NCBI RefSeq assembly: GCF_047495875.1
Contig: NC_092480.1
Span: forward strand, 434,001 to 498,000
Length of the DNA: 64,000 nucleotides
DNA from: Pithys albifrons albifrons
Lineage: Eukaryota; Chordata; Aves; Passeriformes; Thamnophilidae
Direction of reading: 5' to 3'
Under the pieces are notes generated by a model. It was not told the origin of the DNA. It ran no database searches and was given only the letters and a program-made list of their open reading frames with translations. This document shows, piece by piece, positions 13,850 to 25,438 of the stretch; positions within the stretch are counted from its first letter, which is position 1, and each line of letters opens with the position of its first letter. The translations under genes were made by a program, and so were the position numbers.

Positions 13850-14315
13850 GGGATAAACCCCTTCCTGGAGCCCTGATTCTTGGGATAACCCCTTCCTGGA
13901 GCCCTGATTCTTGGGATAACCCCTTCCTGGAGCCCTGATTCTTGGGATAACCCCTTCCTGGAGCCCTGATTCTTGGGATAACCCCTTCCTGGAGCCCTGA
14001 TTCTTGGGATAACCTCTTCCTGGAGCCCTGAGCCTTGGGATAACCCCTTCCTGGAGCCCTGATTCTTGGGATAACCCCTTCCTGGAGCCCTGATTCTTGG
14101 GATAACCCCTTCCTGGAGCCCTGAGCCTTGGGATAACCCCTTCCTGGAGCCCTGATTCTTGGGATAACCCCTTCCTGGAGCCCTGAGCCTTGGGATAACC
14201 CCTTCCTGGAGCCCTGAGCCTTGGGATAACCCCTTCCTGGAGCCCTGAGCCTTGGGATAACCCCTTCCTGGAGCCCTGAGCCTTGGGATAACCCCTTCCT
14301 GGAGCCCTGAGCCTT
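13850..14315. repeat. 31-bp minisatellite, 15 copies
   Basis: Fifteen head-to-tail units of 31 bp (the first is 32 bp with one extra A). Each starts GGGATAACCCC, contains TTCCTGGAGCCC and ends in either GATTCTT (type A) or GAGCCTT (type B). Reading left to right the types are A A A A A B A A B A B B B B B. Copy 6 also has CCTC for CCCC. The units are otherwise almost identical, so the array is young or actively homogenised. Since 31 is not a multiple of 3 and the unit has no stop in the relevant minus-strand frames, a 199-codon open frame runs through the array; this is a by-product and not a gene. Confidence 0.97.
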
Positions 14316-17300
14316 GGGCTCCCCCCCTTTCCAGGGTGTATTTTTGCTCTCCCAGGAGCCTCCCCCACTCCTGCCTTCATCTGAAGTTCCTTTCTTGATT
14401 TAATCCTTTGAATTTATCACAGCCAGAGTTTGTCTGAGTATCTGCACTATTTATATAGATGTATATGCACACTATATACATACATATACCATATAATTAG
14501 AACTTCAGTAGTTCTTACTTAAAAGAACCCCCCAAACCAACCCAAAATAACCCACAAAACCCACACAGCATCACCAGAGAGCATCTGTTGTCTTCTCCCT
14601 AAGTTTCTCCCTGAAGAATGTATGAAGAGTAAGAGTTGCTTCATGGTTTGGATGAAATTATGTATCTTTATTAGGTTTCTCTTCTCGGGAAACAATTTAT
14701 TAGGCCCAAGAATGTTATGTTATACTATCTCCTCCTTTTTGCCTGGGAATTTACAGTTCACACACTGCACCAGCACATAAATCCAGTTTTATTTCTCAAT
14801 TTATTCACCTGGAACTAAGTGGATTAAATCTTTTTTTTTTTTTTAAAGGGGACCAGCACTGCATTTTCAAACAGAACCACTGCAAATAATGGTCAGGCTG
14901 ATAAATTAGAGGTGGCTGTGCAGTGGCTTTCTATGCAAACTTTTATGCTCGCCGAGTTTAAAGGGTGAATTTTTAAAAAATGGTTTGATTTTTTTCAGCA
15001 CAAAATTCACCTTTACTGCCTCCCTTTCCCCTTAATAAACCAGGATTGATTAGAAGTTGGCTTTAAGAGATGAAAGGACTCTGCAATTATCTACTTGTAT
15101 ATGCCCTTCAGTAAACTACCTTGTCTCCCCCTCGCACCTCCCCTTTCCCGAAGACTTTCCCAGGTCCCTCTTGGCTGCGGTTGGACGCTGTTGGCTCATG
15201 GCCATGCTGCAACAAAGACCTGGCATTCCAGCTGTCTGCTTCTAATCTCCAGTGTCAGCTCTTGTTAATGTTTCAGCATGAAATCAGAGGGGGCAAAGCT
15301 GCATGGAATATTAAAACCATGATCAGAATTCCACTGAAATGCTGATAGTCTGGAGCACCATTAGGAGGCCTTCAAATCACTGCCTCGCATTAAAGCAAAG
15401 AAAAGATTGCCATCGCTGGCAAGTACAATCACTGAATCACTGGGCTAAATTAGCATTTTTTCAATTGGGGATCGAAGTTGATTTATTGTTCTACACAACA
15501 TTAATGTAACTGTGTGCTTGACCTGTTAAGGCAGCTAATTTTTCATTTAAATGGCTTCTCCCTCTGTATGCAAAAAGGTTGTAATCATATTTCAACTTTG
15601 CAAAGTGATCAGGAAAGTGCTGGACTGTTTCAAAATTGTCTTAAGGAGTCTCCCTCTCCCTCCCTCCTGCTCTCCCTTCCCCCTCACTTATGCCTGGTGG
15701 TCAAGGGCAAGCAGGTTTGGGTTTGGGGTTTTTTCTTAAAAAAAAAAGCTGTCTCAAGTAATAAGCTTAATTGTCATTTGACTTGGGCTATTTTACACCA
15801 CTTTGGCCATGTAGAAAAGCATCTGAGTGGGATAAATATCCCAGTCCCAAGCCCTGCAAAGGTTGCTCAGTGGACAGGGAGGGTCCGTCCCATTAATAAT
15901 TTCAGGTTTAGCAGAAAAGAGGGAGTGTGTTGTCCTTCCACATCCTTTTTTCTCACTGTCCCGAGTGAACAGTTGCTGGATATGACTGCAGACATCTTGT
16001 GTATTCTGTAGGTACTAGAAGAAAATAAATAAGCTTTGAATTCAGTGGCAGCAGAATTAAGGACTGAGCAATGTGACCAGTCCCAAGCTGGGTACAGAAT
16101 GAGCAATGCAGCAATTCCTGCTGGTTTTAATCGACTTTGTGCTGGACTATACATGGAAAGAGTTGTAGTTTTTCGGTGAAGTTTGTTTTGCAAATGAAAA
16201 TGGGGATTTACTGGAAGTGAAGCTGCCTGTGAGAAAGTGTTGCTGATAAGTCTAAGGAAAAACGTGGCTGTCCAGGAGCAAATCTGCTTCTCTGGGCTGA
16301 AAGGCCACTCCATTTTGTAATTTATGGTTTGGAAGGAGAGGGATGGGTCTTCAAAGGCAGAAATCCAATCTGGGTGTGAAACCCTTTCTCCTTGGGTGAG
16401 GAGGGTGAGGAGGTGCAGACCTGCAGTGCCCATGGCTGGCAGGGTGGGCACCAGCTCCCACCTCCCTCCAGGGTGTTTCCTGGGCAATGTGTGTCCCTCC
16501 TCAACCCCTGCCATGCCCAACTGCTGCTGCCTCGTGTCCTGCAGCCCAGCCCGGGGCACCTTTGGACAGGATGACATTCTCCAGCTGACAGTGCAGGGCA
16601 CCCTGTGCCTCCTCCCTGGCCAGGGGAAGATAATATACATTTCCAATTAGTGGCACACATTCTAGTCATGTTCTCTTTTTACTCCCTAACTATCTTTGTT
16701 TTGCTAAAAAGCTGTTCAGTCATTAATGAAATCCTGCAGTTCTGCTAATCCTGGGCACAATGCAGCTTTTCTCTAGCAAGCTATCCCTGCCATAAAAGTA
16801 CAGTTACCCAAGCTCCCCCCATCAGGATTCGTTGTCATTTGCCTTTCATTACATACCTGATGTAGCACAGTAGCAGTCAAATGTCCTTGGCAGGCACAGC
16901 AGAGCATTTCATTGTATTGGTTTCCGCTTGCTCCGCCTTAGGAACGAGGGATTTTTTTCATTGGGAGGGAAGAGAGAGAAAAAAAAACCAGAGAGAAAAA
17001 ATACTGTATCATGGAAACTTATACTTTCTGCTTGGATGTAAATGTAATTATACTTTTCCAAGCAATTCTGCCCCCCCTCCCAGCAGCACTGCCTTGCCAG
17101 GGCCATATGAAATGCCTCTCCGGCGAGGAGAACAATGAGGCATTCATCAAAGGCAACCAGTGATTAGATGTTTTTCATTTTCAGAACTTTAAGAGATAAA
17201 TAGGGGCCCTGTTCCTGCATTTGATGTACAGTACTGTTGGGATTCAATTAATCTCTTCTGATAAATACCAAATTTCTGCTATATTATTTCGGAAGAAAGA

Positions 17301-17874
17301 GTGTCACACAGAATGTTGGGTTCAGTTCCTCAGCACTCGAGTGCTGGTTCTCAATAAATACATTGGAGAAGGTTGGGCTGACCACGGGGCCTGGAGCAGG
17401 GCTGGGAGCTGCTCAGCTCTCCCCTCAACAGCCTTGCTTTGCCCAAGGTTCCCTCCAAACAAGGGCATGAGATGGAATAAGAAGCAACATGTTAAACCTC
17501 TAGCTTATATTGCAGAAGATCTGAATTCTGGCCCTGATTTTTAATGGAATTATTGGGTCTCTTGGTGAGTTTGTGCCCAATTCTGTTGAGGTTAATAATC
17601 TTTTTCTTCCTCAAGATGCTGAGGAGAGTTTTTTAGAACTCTTTTGAAATGCTCAAGTAATGCTTAAGCCATGCAGAGTTCTCTGCAGGTAAATGAAATT
17701 ATTACATTTGATTTCTCCACTCTGCATTTGAATATGCAGAATTGCAACCAGAGTGAGGCATCCCTGGTGTCCCATGACCTGTGGAAAATGAGCTGCTGCT
17801 TTCAGCCCTGAGAGCTCCACGTTGTGGGGCTGTGTTCCTAAAGCTGTCCCTGTAATTGATAATAATTCACTCAC
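14316..17874. other. AT-rich unique sequence, conserved-non-coding in appearance
   Basis: No CR1 or other repeat apart from a T14 run at 14831-14844 and A/C-rich simple sequence near 14526-14560. Much of it is AT-rich with TAAT-type homeodomain cores and octamer-like words (TATGCAAA at 14932 and 15567). A 259-codon minus-strand frame occupies 15867-16646. It is long for non-repetitive DNA but has no recognisable domain, and I do not call it a gene. Confidence 0.35.
15250..15620. promoter_or_regulatory. candidate conserved non-coding element
   Basis: A repeat-free AT-rich block with dense candidate transcription-factor words: TAAATTAGCATTTTTTCAAT near 15447, TATGCAAA at 15567-15574 and several ATTTAAAT or ATTAAA cores. 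It has no splice-bounded coding frame. Composition and lack of decay products resemble developmental enhancers of vertebrates. This is inference from composition only; without an alignment I cannot show conservation. Confidence 0.25.
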
Positions 17875-17951
17875 CTATTCCCATTGACAATTTTATTAAT
17901 AAGATCAATGACTGGACAGGCCTCAAACTCTGCCCACACATCTTGTCTGTG
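17875..17951 (-). CDS. possible internal coding exon, unidentified
   Basis: On the minus strand the pyrimidine-rich acceptor CCCTTCGTTTGCTGCAG is followed by 77 bp and a strong donor AG/GTGAGT (17874-17869). Starting in phase 0 it reads 25 codons including HRQDVWAEFEACPVIDL and then INKIVNGN, leaving two bases. The mix of charged, aromatic and aliphatic residues is protein-like. The length and both splice sites suit a real exon, yet I do not recognise the family and cannot place a neighbouring exon. Acceptor and donor motifs about 80 bp apart also occur by chance, so this is only a candidate. Confidence 0.25.
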
Positions 17952-20512
17952 CTGCAGCAAACGAAGGGTATTGATGGGGCAGGAGGGGGAGGCTCGTGCT
18001 GCAGGACGTGAGTGGTGGGGGCACCAAGAAAATAGGTCAGCTTTGATCAATACTCCTGTTTGGGGAGGACTGAATCTACTTATATAAATGGACTGGCTCA
18101 ATTAAAAAAAACAACTGACTGGGGTGACTCTCAGGCCCAATTTAGAGCTGAGCTAAGGAAGGAACAAGCCCAGTCCTGGACACCTGAGGGGCAGCTCAGC
18201 AAAGGTGGAGCCATCAGAGGGTTCCTGACTGATGTCTTGGGCACTCAGGTGAAGTCTGAGCTGGTGTGGCCCCACTGGGGGCTTTGCTGGTTTAAAGCCC
18301 AGCTCAGCACAATCCCAAACTTGGAAGATCGTGGACTCATTTTAAGGAATCTGCTTTAAATTGCCACAACCCCTTCTGGGTCTGTTTGGGGGTTTATCAT
18401 GATCACGTTTCACTGTTAGAATTTATAATCTGTCTTTCTTTGTGATGATTCTGCACTGAGACTGTTCTGTTTGCTTTGCTGTAGCAAGAGCAGCCATTTA
18501 TTTAAGGTGGCACACACTGCACTGGGAAGCTGAAAGACTTAACAAATGGTGTTCATTAAGGGTTTGATCCTCTTCCCATTTACCTCTTTGGCAAACCTGC
18601 CTCTGGTTTTAGCAGCAGAGCCAGAGACTGATCAAACCTGAGTTTAGCACTGAGGACAACACAGGGATTTGCAGCCAAATGTTGCAGTTGGTTTCCAGAG
18701 GGCCATGGAAAAAATCAAGGCACAAGTGGAAGCTCTACCTATGAAATGAGAAATGTTTGGGGCACAAATCTTCATCTTTGTACTTTAAAGATGCAACAGC
18801 TCCTTTGTAGTCTCAGGATTGATGTCAGGCTTGTTGGGGTCAATAGGAATCTCTCAAATGATTTCAAGGGCTTTGGATCAAACCTGAAGCCAAACTGCTC
18901 ATAAAAATTCAGGGACTAGACATAGATTTGGGGAGGGACAAGGAGGTCATTCGGTTAAAAAAGTGGATTTTCTGAATTTCTGCTGGTTTTATCAGGTGCT
19001 TTCTGAATGCAGCTCAGCTTGTATTATCTGCAAGATTTGATGTCCCTGCAGTATCTCAGGCTGCACCGATAACAGGATCTCACAATGTATTCCTAACACA
19101 AAACATGTAGAGAGTTTGGGAAGGTTTAGTCTCCGGATTAACTGAGTGGAAAATGTCTTTCATTGGAGCTACAGATGGCCCACAACACAGGGGAGGAATC
19201 TGGAAAAAAACTCAAACCCTCTTTGTCTTTGCAAGTCCATTAGGTTTTCCAAAGCTCTGAGCAAGATTGTTCATAAAGAAAGAGATGGAGAATTGCTCTT
19301 ATTTGGATTTCCTCATTTGTTTTCATCTTCTGTTTTCCCCTAACAGAAAACAAGAAATGTGTTTCTCATTTTAAAAATATGAATGTGGGGAAAAAAATTC
19401 AAGCCTTATGTTGTTTTTATATACATAGGAGAAGTTAATACTTGAAGGAAATCTAGCAAGCCACCCCGCAAATAAAATGAAAATATCATAAAGCCAGTTC
19501 TGAACTTCAGGCAGGGAAAGGCAGAAATTTGATGATATTTGATTTCTGATTTGTTTTGGTTTTCTCCACGAGGTTTCCCCCCGTGAGGAATTTGATTCCT
19601 GGTGTGCTGTGGTGGGATTGATGAGTCTCTGGTGCCAGGGGAATTCAGCTCCCCCTGACCAGTCATGCTCCATTATGACTATCAGCAAAATCAAAATAGC
19701 AACCTTTCTGCTGACTGTTTGCTGATCCCACGGAGGCTGGAGGAGAGGTGGGTGGGTGGGCAGGGAGAAAGCAGAGCAGTGATGGTGTCACTGGGTTGGG
19801 AACAGGAGACCTCCCTGTATAAGATTAACTTATCAAATTAAAGTCCAGTGCCACGATTGAGAAAGTCAATGCTCCACACGATATAATTCCCAATCTGGGC
19901 CAACTTTGATTTGATGGAAAAACACCTGTGTGTGCATTTCTCTCCAGGCCAAAGTGGAGCTCTCCATAGTGATGGGATCACCATCAGATGTGTGTGTAGG
20001 CACCACTCCTGGGGCTTGTGACTAACAGTGCTAAGACCTCCTGGGTGACTTTCAGCTCATTTTTCAAGCCCTTCCAGTAAAAGGCTCCATGACAGAATAT
20101 TTAGCAGTGAGAAGACATCTCTGCTTTGTGGGAAACGAAAAACTGGCCCAGGCAGGCAGTGGCAAAGTGCAGCCTGTGCTTGTAGCACATCAATAACATG
20201 AGTGGTGACCTTTGTGGAGACAAGAAGTTGTGGCACTGATGGGGCTGCCCAGGAGCTGAGCAGAGCTGGAGATGGTTCTGCTCAGCCCGACCTTTGTTGT
20301 GGTCACAGCTTTGGCCACTGAGCTCCAAGTGGGGATGGCTCAGTCTGGTTCAATCCAAATGCAGCTGAGGGAGGAGAACAATGCCCTGCTGGGGCTGCCA
20401 AAGGTGCAGCTCTGGTGGCCCTGCTGGAGCTTCACATTCCAGAGCTTCTCCTAAAGCAAAGCTCAAAGTCTCTGTCGCCCTTAAAGCTGCAGGATCTCAC
20501 TTTTCTATTGTT

Positions 20513-20531
20513 TATATATATATATATATAC
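20513..20531. repeat. (TA)n microsatellite
   Basis: A perfect TA run of about nine units followed by CAGACACAGA. Simple repeat. Confidence 0.9.
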
Positions 20532-21119
20532 AGACACAGATATGTACATTGACACGTGATTTTTTTGTCATGATCTGGGAGTATGAGGATAATTCAGATC
20601 CCCAGAAGTTTTTAGCATTTTGATCACTTCTTGCCCTACTAGGGAATTAAAATGCCAGAGTCCAGTGTCCTCCTTACTTGAAATGAATCCCAAGGTTATC
20701 TCCATGGTTTACTGCTGGGAAAACCTGGAGGTTCCCAATCTGAGACCACCTCTTGGGTCAGATTAACTGGTGGGTTTCTCAGCCTGAAAATCAGAGTTTT
20801 TAGCAGCTCTCCAGGGTTACACTTGGAGGGTTATACAGGGTTATGGGAATCAGAGAAGCTTCCCTGGGTTATGCCACATCTGCAGAAAACTTTCCCTTTA
20901 AATATGACTTTATCTACCCTATAAACTTCCATTGCAGCAGGATAACCAAGCAGGGTAATTTAAGGAACAACCAACCAGCCTGGAACCTCCAGCTGGGCTT
21001 CCTGTGAGAGGGCAGGGAATTTTCTGGTACCCAGGAGTGGGGTGGTGTCTGCTTCCTGCTGTATCCAGGAGTAATACCCAGAATCCATTAGAGAGATGCC
21101 TAATCATCTTAACCAGTCA

Positions 21120-21620
21120 GATCCAAACCACCCTCTTTTAAGAGCCAATTTGTTTTTCTGCCAGATCGATGTTCTTATCTGTAATTGCACAGGCCATGAA
21201 TGGCACCCAATAACCAGTTAATATTCAGTTCCATTCCACAGCAGGGTGGGGAGAAGGGAAATGTCTTAATTTAAACATTTATTGTACAACTGTGAAAATG
21301 TCCTAAGTGAAATTAATTGAAGCTCGGGGAGAATAACTTATAAATCACCTTGTCTGGCTTGCATAAAATGGTAGAAGGATCTGCTGAAGCCTTATCAGGG
21401 GGCTCTGCAGAGCTGGAGAAAGCTTTAACCCCGAGGTTAATGCTGCTATTCTGGCTCCAAGATGGAAGAAATCTGACTCCTACAGGTTATGTGGAAAAGG
21501 GAGAGCTGATCTAATTAATCACCATTTTTCCTGTTCCTCCCCAACCCTCTCGGTGCCATCGATTGTGCACAACTCGATGTGTGTTAATGCCATCGGCCAC
21601 TCAGCCCTTGTGTTTCAGCA
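21120..21620. promoter_or_regulatory. candidate conserved non-coding element
   Basis: A repeat-free block with a CTAATTAATC homeodomain-type site at 21511-21520. Four CpGs lie within 21550-21595 (in CTCGGT, ATCGAT, CTCGAT, ATCGGC), although flanking DNA is CpG-poor. CpGs decay quickly in unconstrained methylated DNA, so retained CpGs in AT-rich sequence hint at selection. No frame with splice sites explains it. Inference only. Confidence 0.25.
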
Positions 21621-23857
21621 GTGCCTTAAAAAGGGCCAATAATCCCTTCAGACTGTGCTTTTTGTGGCACAAATATCTCCAGGAGGTGAAAAACCAATGC
21701 TGGGGGCAATGGCAGGGCAGGATAGAACCAGTAGTGGCTAAAACACAGGCTGGAAATGAGGAAGCCTAATGGGGAATTTGAAGAGCACAAGAAGACTCAA
21801 ACAACTCGCAGAGAATTCATTGATTTGTGAGAAGCAGTGAAGGAAATCGTTGTTACACTTGGGGAAGGTTAGAAGAACCCTTCAGGAAAATAATAATATT
21901 GCAGAGAAATAAAGGTGTATCTACCCATTAACTCTTAGAAGGAAACACTGAGACAGGGATGGAGTCACAGGGACCAAAAAGCACAAACGTAGGATTTGTT
22001 AAAGGTGTGACTGAGCTATTGACAGAAAAAGTGACAATCCTGCTCCAATCAGCTGCTCCATGGGAAGTCTGCCCCTCTGGGCTGTTCATCCTGCATATTG
22101 TAATCAGCAAGCCTTAATTAGCACTGGGCAGGCTGAAGGAGGAGGTTATTGGGAATAGACCTCAGGACAACCTCTTGATATGACAGAGCTGATCCAGAGC
22201 AGCTCCTGAAGGGCAAATTCACAGCCCTAAAACAGGGACTTGGGAGCAGGACAACAAACCAGTGAGGAAAGGAGACCTGGCTGACAGAAATTTATATACA
22301 CATGCAGAAAGTCTTGGGACAAAGTCCCTGCCAAGGGGTACTGAGCAAGCCAAGCACCCAAGGGCTGACTGCAAAGCACTGATGTGGTTTAGATGGGGAG
22401 GAAATCCCTCCTATCCCCACATGCACCCCGAGAGGGAAGGAAATATTCCTGGTTCACCGTGGTAAAAAATCAATGCTGTGTCCAGTTGCTTAAATATATT
22501 TACCAGTGGGTTGCAAAAGTCAAAAATAAGGCAGGAAAAATGAATAATAAGACAAGGAAAGTGATATTTGGGCTAAGCTGGAGGTGGGTGAATGGTTTTA
22601 ATGGAACCTTACATGGTAAAAGGGAAACCTTGAGGGGCAGGGTGGAAATTCCCAGCTGACAACTCCAGGGGACTCTTCCAAAGAATATTTGGACAGCTCA
22701 TATCTACCAAAGTTATCACTGAAAGGGAAAAAAGAGTTCAATGGTATCGCTGTTCAAGCTGCAGCAGTGGCTAAAAAAACACCCCTGAAGTGGCAGGAAA
22801 ACCCCACCAACCAGAATGGAACATGATATTGAAAATATAAGATATTATATCAGAGTCCCATGATATTGGTCCCCCCTAGGCCAGAAGGATGCAGAATAAA
22901 CAGAAACAGCTGGGAGATGGACAACAGAAATAATGAGGCCTGCAAAAGTGCTGAAAAGAATAATTTCTTGAAAGAGATTGTTCAGATGAGAGAACATGGG
23001 AGTAAATAATAAAAGGAGCAGAGAAGGTGAATTGCAGTACCCTGAAAACAGTTACAAAGAATGGGGTTTTGTACAGTTGACAAAAACCTGGGGAGCTCTT
23101 TGTCTCTTGACATGGTTGAGGCCTGGAATCTGGTGGGACTGAAAAATTCATTGAACATTTGTACAGTGAATGGAAACATCTGCAGTGCAATGGGTGGGAT
23201 GCTTTTCTTAGCAAAGAACCAGCCCCAACCCTCCCTCTTCAGGGCATGGTTTAAACAGTGACTGAGGAAAGGGGAAGGGCAGAAAATTCCTCATTAATGT
23301 TTTCCACGTGATCCAGCAGGAGAAATGTCCTTTTTTTTTTTTGTCCTGAAAAATTTGATTATCACTGCAATAGGTTCACTGTTGCTTTAAATAACTATTT
23401 TAACATGTACCTTTTATTACAATGTACAGTTTTTTACTGTAGTTTCTTGTCATCTTACCAAATTTTTGTGAAAGGAAGTGTAGGTTAAGAGTGAATTGAA
23501 ATTCCTTCTTGTTGCAATAAGGCATCTTCAATGCACATCTGTCCACAGATGCTTGAGGCAATGATTGAACAAGTTTATTACACTCAATTAAAATTTATTG
23601 CACAGGTACATTTAAGGGCTGGAAATAAATGATGGACTCGGGAAGATTATTTGGGGTGAGTCTTAAGAGGGAGGATGAGACTTGTGCACAATTCCCAAAT
23701 TATTTGCACAGATGGGGAAGGACTGAAAATAAGGATGATTTTTGATTTATAGATTTCTAAAAAAAATTAATTAATATTTAATTGAGAAGGAGATGAGAAG
23801 GAGGGGCAGGATGAGCAAACAGGTTCCTCAAGGGCGCAGGGGCGAAGTGCTGGGGGT

Positions 23858-24598
23858 CCCAGGGCAGGGCTCGCCCTGGCAGTGCCCCCTCCCAGGGCAG
23901 GAATCAGCCTGGCAGTGCCCTCTCTCAGGGCAGAGCTCAGTCTGGCAGTGCCCCCTCCCAGGGCAGGGCTCAGCCTGGCAGTGCCCCCTCCCAGGGCAGG
24001 GCTCAGCCCAGGGTGCCCAGAGCCCTCTCCCAGGGCAGGAATCAGCCTGGCAGTGCCCCATCCCAGGGCAGGAATCAGCCTGGCAGTGCCCCCTCCCAGG
24101 GCAGGGCTCATCCCCCAGAGCCCCATCCCAGGGCAGGGCTCATCCCCCAGAGCCCCCTCCCAGGGCAGGAATCAGCCTGGCAGCGCCCCATCCTAGGGCA
24201 GGGCTCATTCCCCAGAGCCCCATCCCAGGGCAGGGCTCAGCCCAGGGTGCCCAGAGCCCCATCCCAGGGCAGGGCTCGGCTCAGCCCAGGGTGCCCAGAG
24301 CCCCCTCCCAGGGCAGGAATCAGCCTGGCAGTGCCCCATCCCAGGGCAGGAATCAGCCTGGCAGCGCCCCATCCCAGGGCAGGGCTCATCCCCCAGAGCC
24401 CCATCCCAGGGCAGGGCTCATCCCCCAGAGCCCCCTCCCAGGGCAGGAATCAGCCTGGCAGTGCCCCCTCCCAGGGCAGGGCTCGCCCTGGCAGTGCCCC
24501 ATCCCAAGGCAGGGCTCATCCCCCAGAGCCCCATCCCAGGGCAGGGCTCATCCCCCAGAGCCCCATCCCAGGGCAGGGCTCATCCCCCAGAGCCCCTG
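23858..24598. repeat. composite GC-rich minisatellite, 32/33/39-bp modules
   Basis: More than twenty tandem modules share the start CCCAGGGCAGG. They then diverge into three main versions: GAATCAGCCTGGCAGTGCCCC (33 bp), GCTCATCCCCCAGAGCCCC (32 bp), and GCTCAGCCCAGGGTGCCCAG before AGCCCC (39 bp, sometimes longer). The versions alternate irregularly, as expected from unequal exchange and slippage between related modules. The CAGGGCAGGAATC part matches the GGGCAGGA core known from human hypervariable minisatellites. All three plus-strand frames are stop-free over long distances (up to 314 codons), which is the signature of a stop-less repeat and not of a gene. Confidence 0.95.
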
Positions 24599-25084
24599 GA
24601 TCCCTCCCCAAAGCGCCAAAGAAACCTGGGGAGGCCAAAATTCATCTCCCAAAAATTCATCCCCGGGAAAGAAACGAAACCAGAACAAAACAGCAAAGCC
24701 CCAGCACAGGATTTTAGGACGAGCTGAAACTTGGTGACAGGGCAGTAAATGTGACAACTTCTGCCACCTTCACCTGGTGGGCTTTACTTTGAACTTCTCA
24801 GCAGAAACGGGGCTAAAACTGGGCTCAGGTGGGGCTTTTTATGGCCCAGCTTTGTAGCTCTGCTGCAAAGTGCAGAGCAGGGCACTGTGTACCAGCCCAT
24901 CCACCTTTCCCTGCTGGAATTAAATCCCTGAAAAGGCACAGGCAGGGAAAGCAGGATCAGATCTCTGAATAAAAAGCAGACCCAAAACATAAAAAGAAGA
25001 AAAGCATCGTATTAGAGCAGAAAATATGTCAGGTGAAAGAGTTTTGCTGTTTTCTCCAGTGCAAGCAGAAAGGATGGGGATAAA

Positions 25085-25155
25085 TATGTGTGTGTATTTA
25101 TATATGTGTGTGTGTGTGTATATACATATGTGTGTGTGTATATCTATATCTATCT
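25085..25155. repeat. compound (TG)n/(TA)n microsatellite
   Basis: Alternating TG and TA dinucleotide runs over about 70 bp, ending in TATCTATATCTATCTC. Alternating purine-pyrimidine DNA of this kind can adopt Z-form. Simple repeat. Confidence 0.9.
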
Positions 25156-25438
25156 CAAGCTGCACAGGGATTTTTTTTGCTGTTTTGAAATCCAGATGAG
25201 TGTAACAGGGAAATAAAATGCTGAGCCACCACACAAACCTCTTGTCTCTTTTCTGTGTCGACTCTTCCTCGCAGAGAACAACATTTTGTTTCCTACTGTC
25301 GAGGCAGCAGCAACTGAAGTGAACGTTCATATGTGTGGGGAGCATTTGTCCCTGGAAAAATAACATCTCTTCTTCTATTAACGTTTTAATTAATCCCTTT
25401 TAGTTATGAAATGTAACTTTACATTACATAAAAAAAAA

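Larger units (their letters stand above)
17952..23857. other. unique AT-rich sequence without a supported gene
   Basis: No CR1 copy recognised. The stretch at about 22140-23240 is purine-rich with short open frames on both strands and could be the remains of an old element, but I cannot name one. T12 lies at 23331-23342. The 107-codon minus-strand frame at 19371-19694 has no recognisable motif. Nothing else is supported apart from the microsatellite and the candidate conserved block listed separately. Confidence 0.4.

Noticed and set aside
13850..14315. CRISPR-like array
   Set aside because: Units abut directly with no unique spacers, and the genome is vertebrate.
13850..14315. Interstitial telomere repeat (TAACCC words)
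   Set aside because: TAACCC occurs once per 31-bp unit only; there is no TTAGGG array.
13781..14380. 199-codon minus-strand open frame with a repeated glycine-rich motif
   Set aside because: It is produced by the 31-bp tandem repeat, which lacks stops in the cycling frames; no promoter, start context or domain.
22140..23240. Possible old endogenous retrovirus or DNA transposon
   Set aside because: I could not find terminal repeats, a primer-binding site or a recognisable protein motif.
23793..24737. 314-codon plus-strand proline/glutamine-rich protein, possibly antifreeze- or mucin-like
   Set aside because: All three plus frames are open across the minisatellite and modules of 32 bp shift the frame; no real coding constraint is visible.
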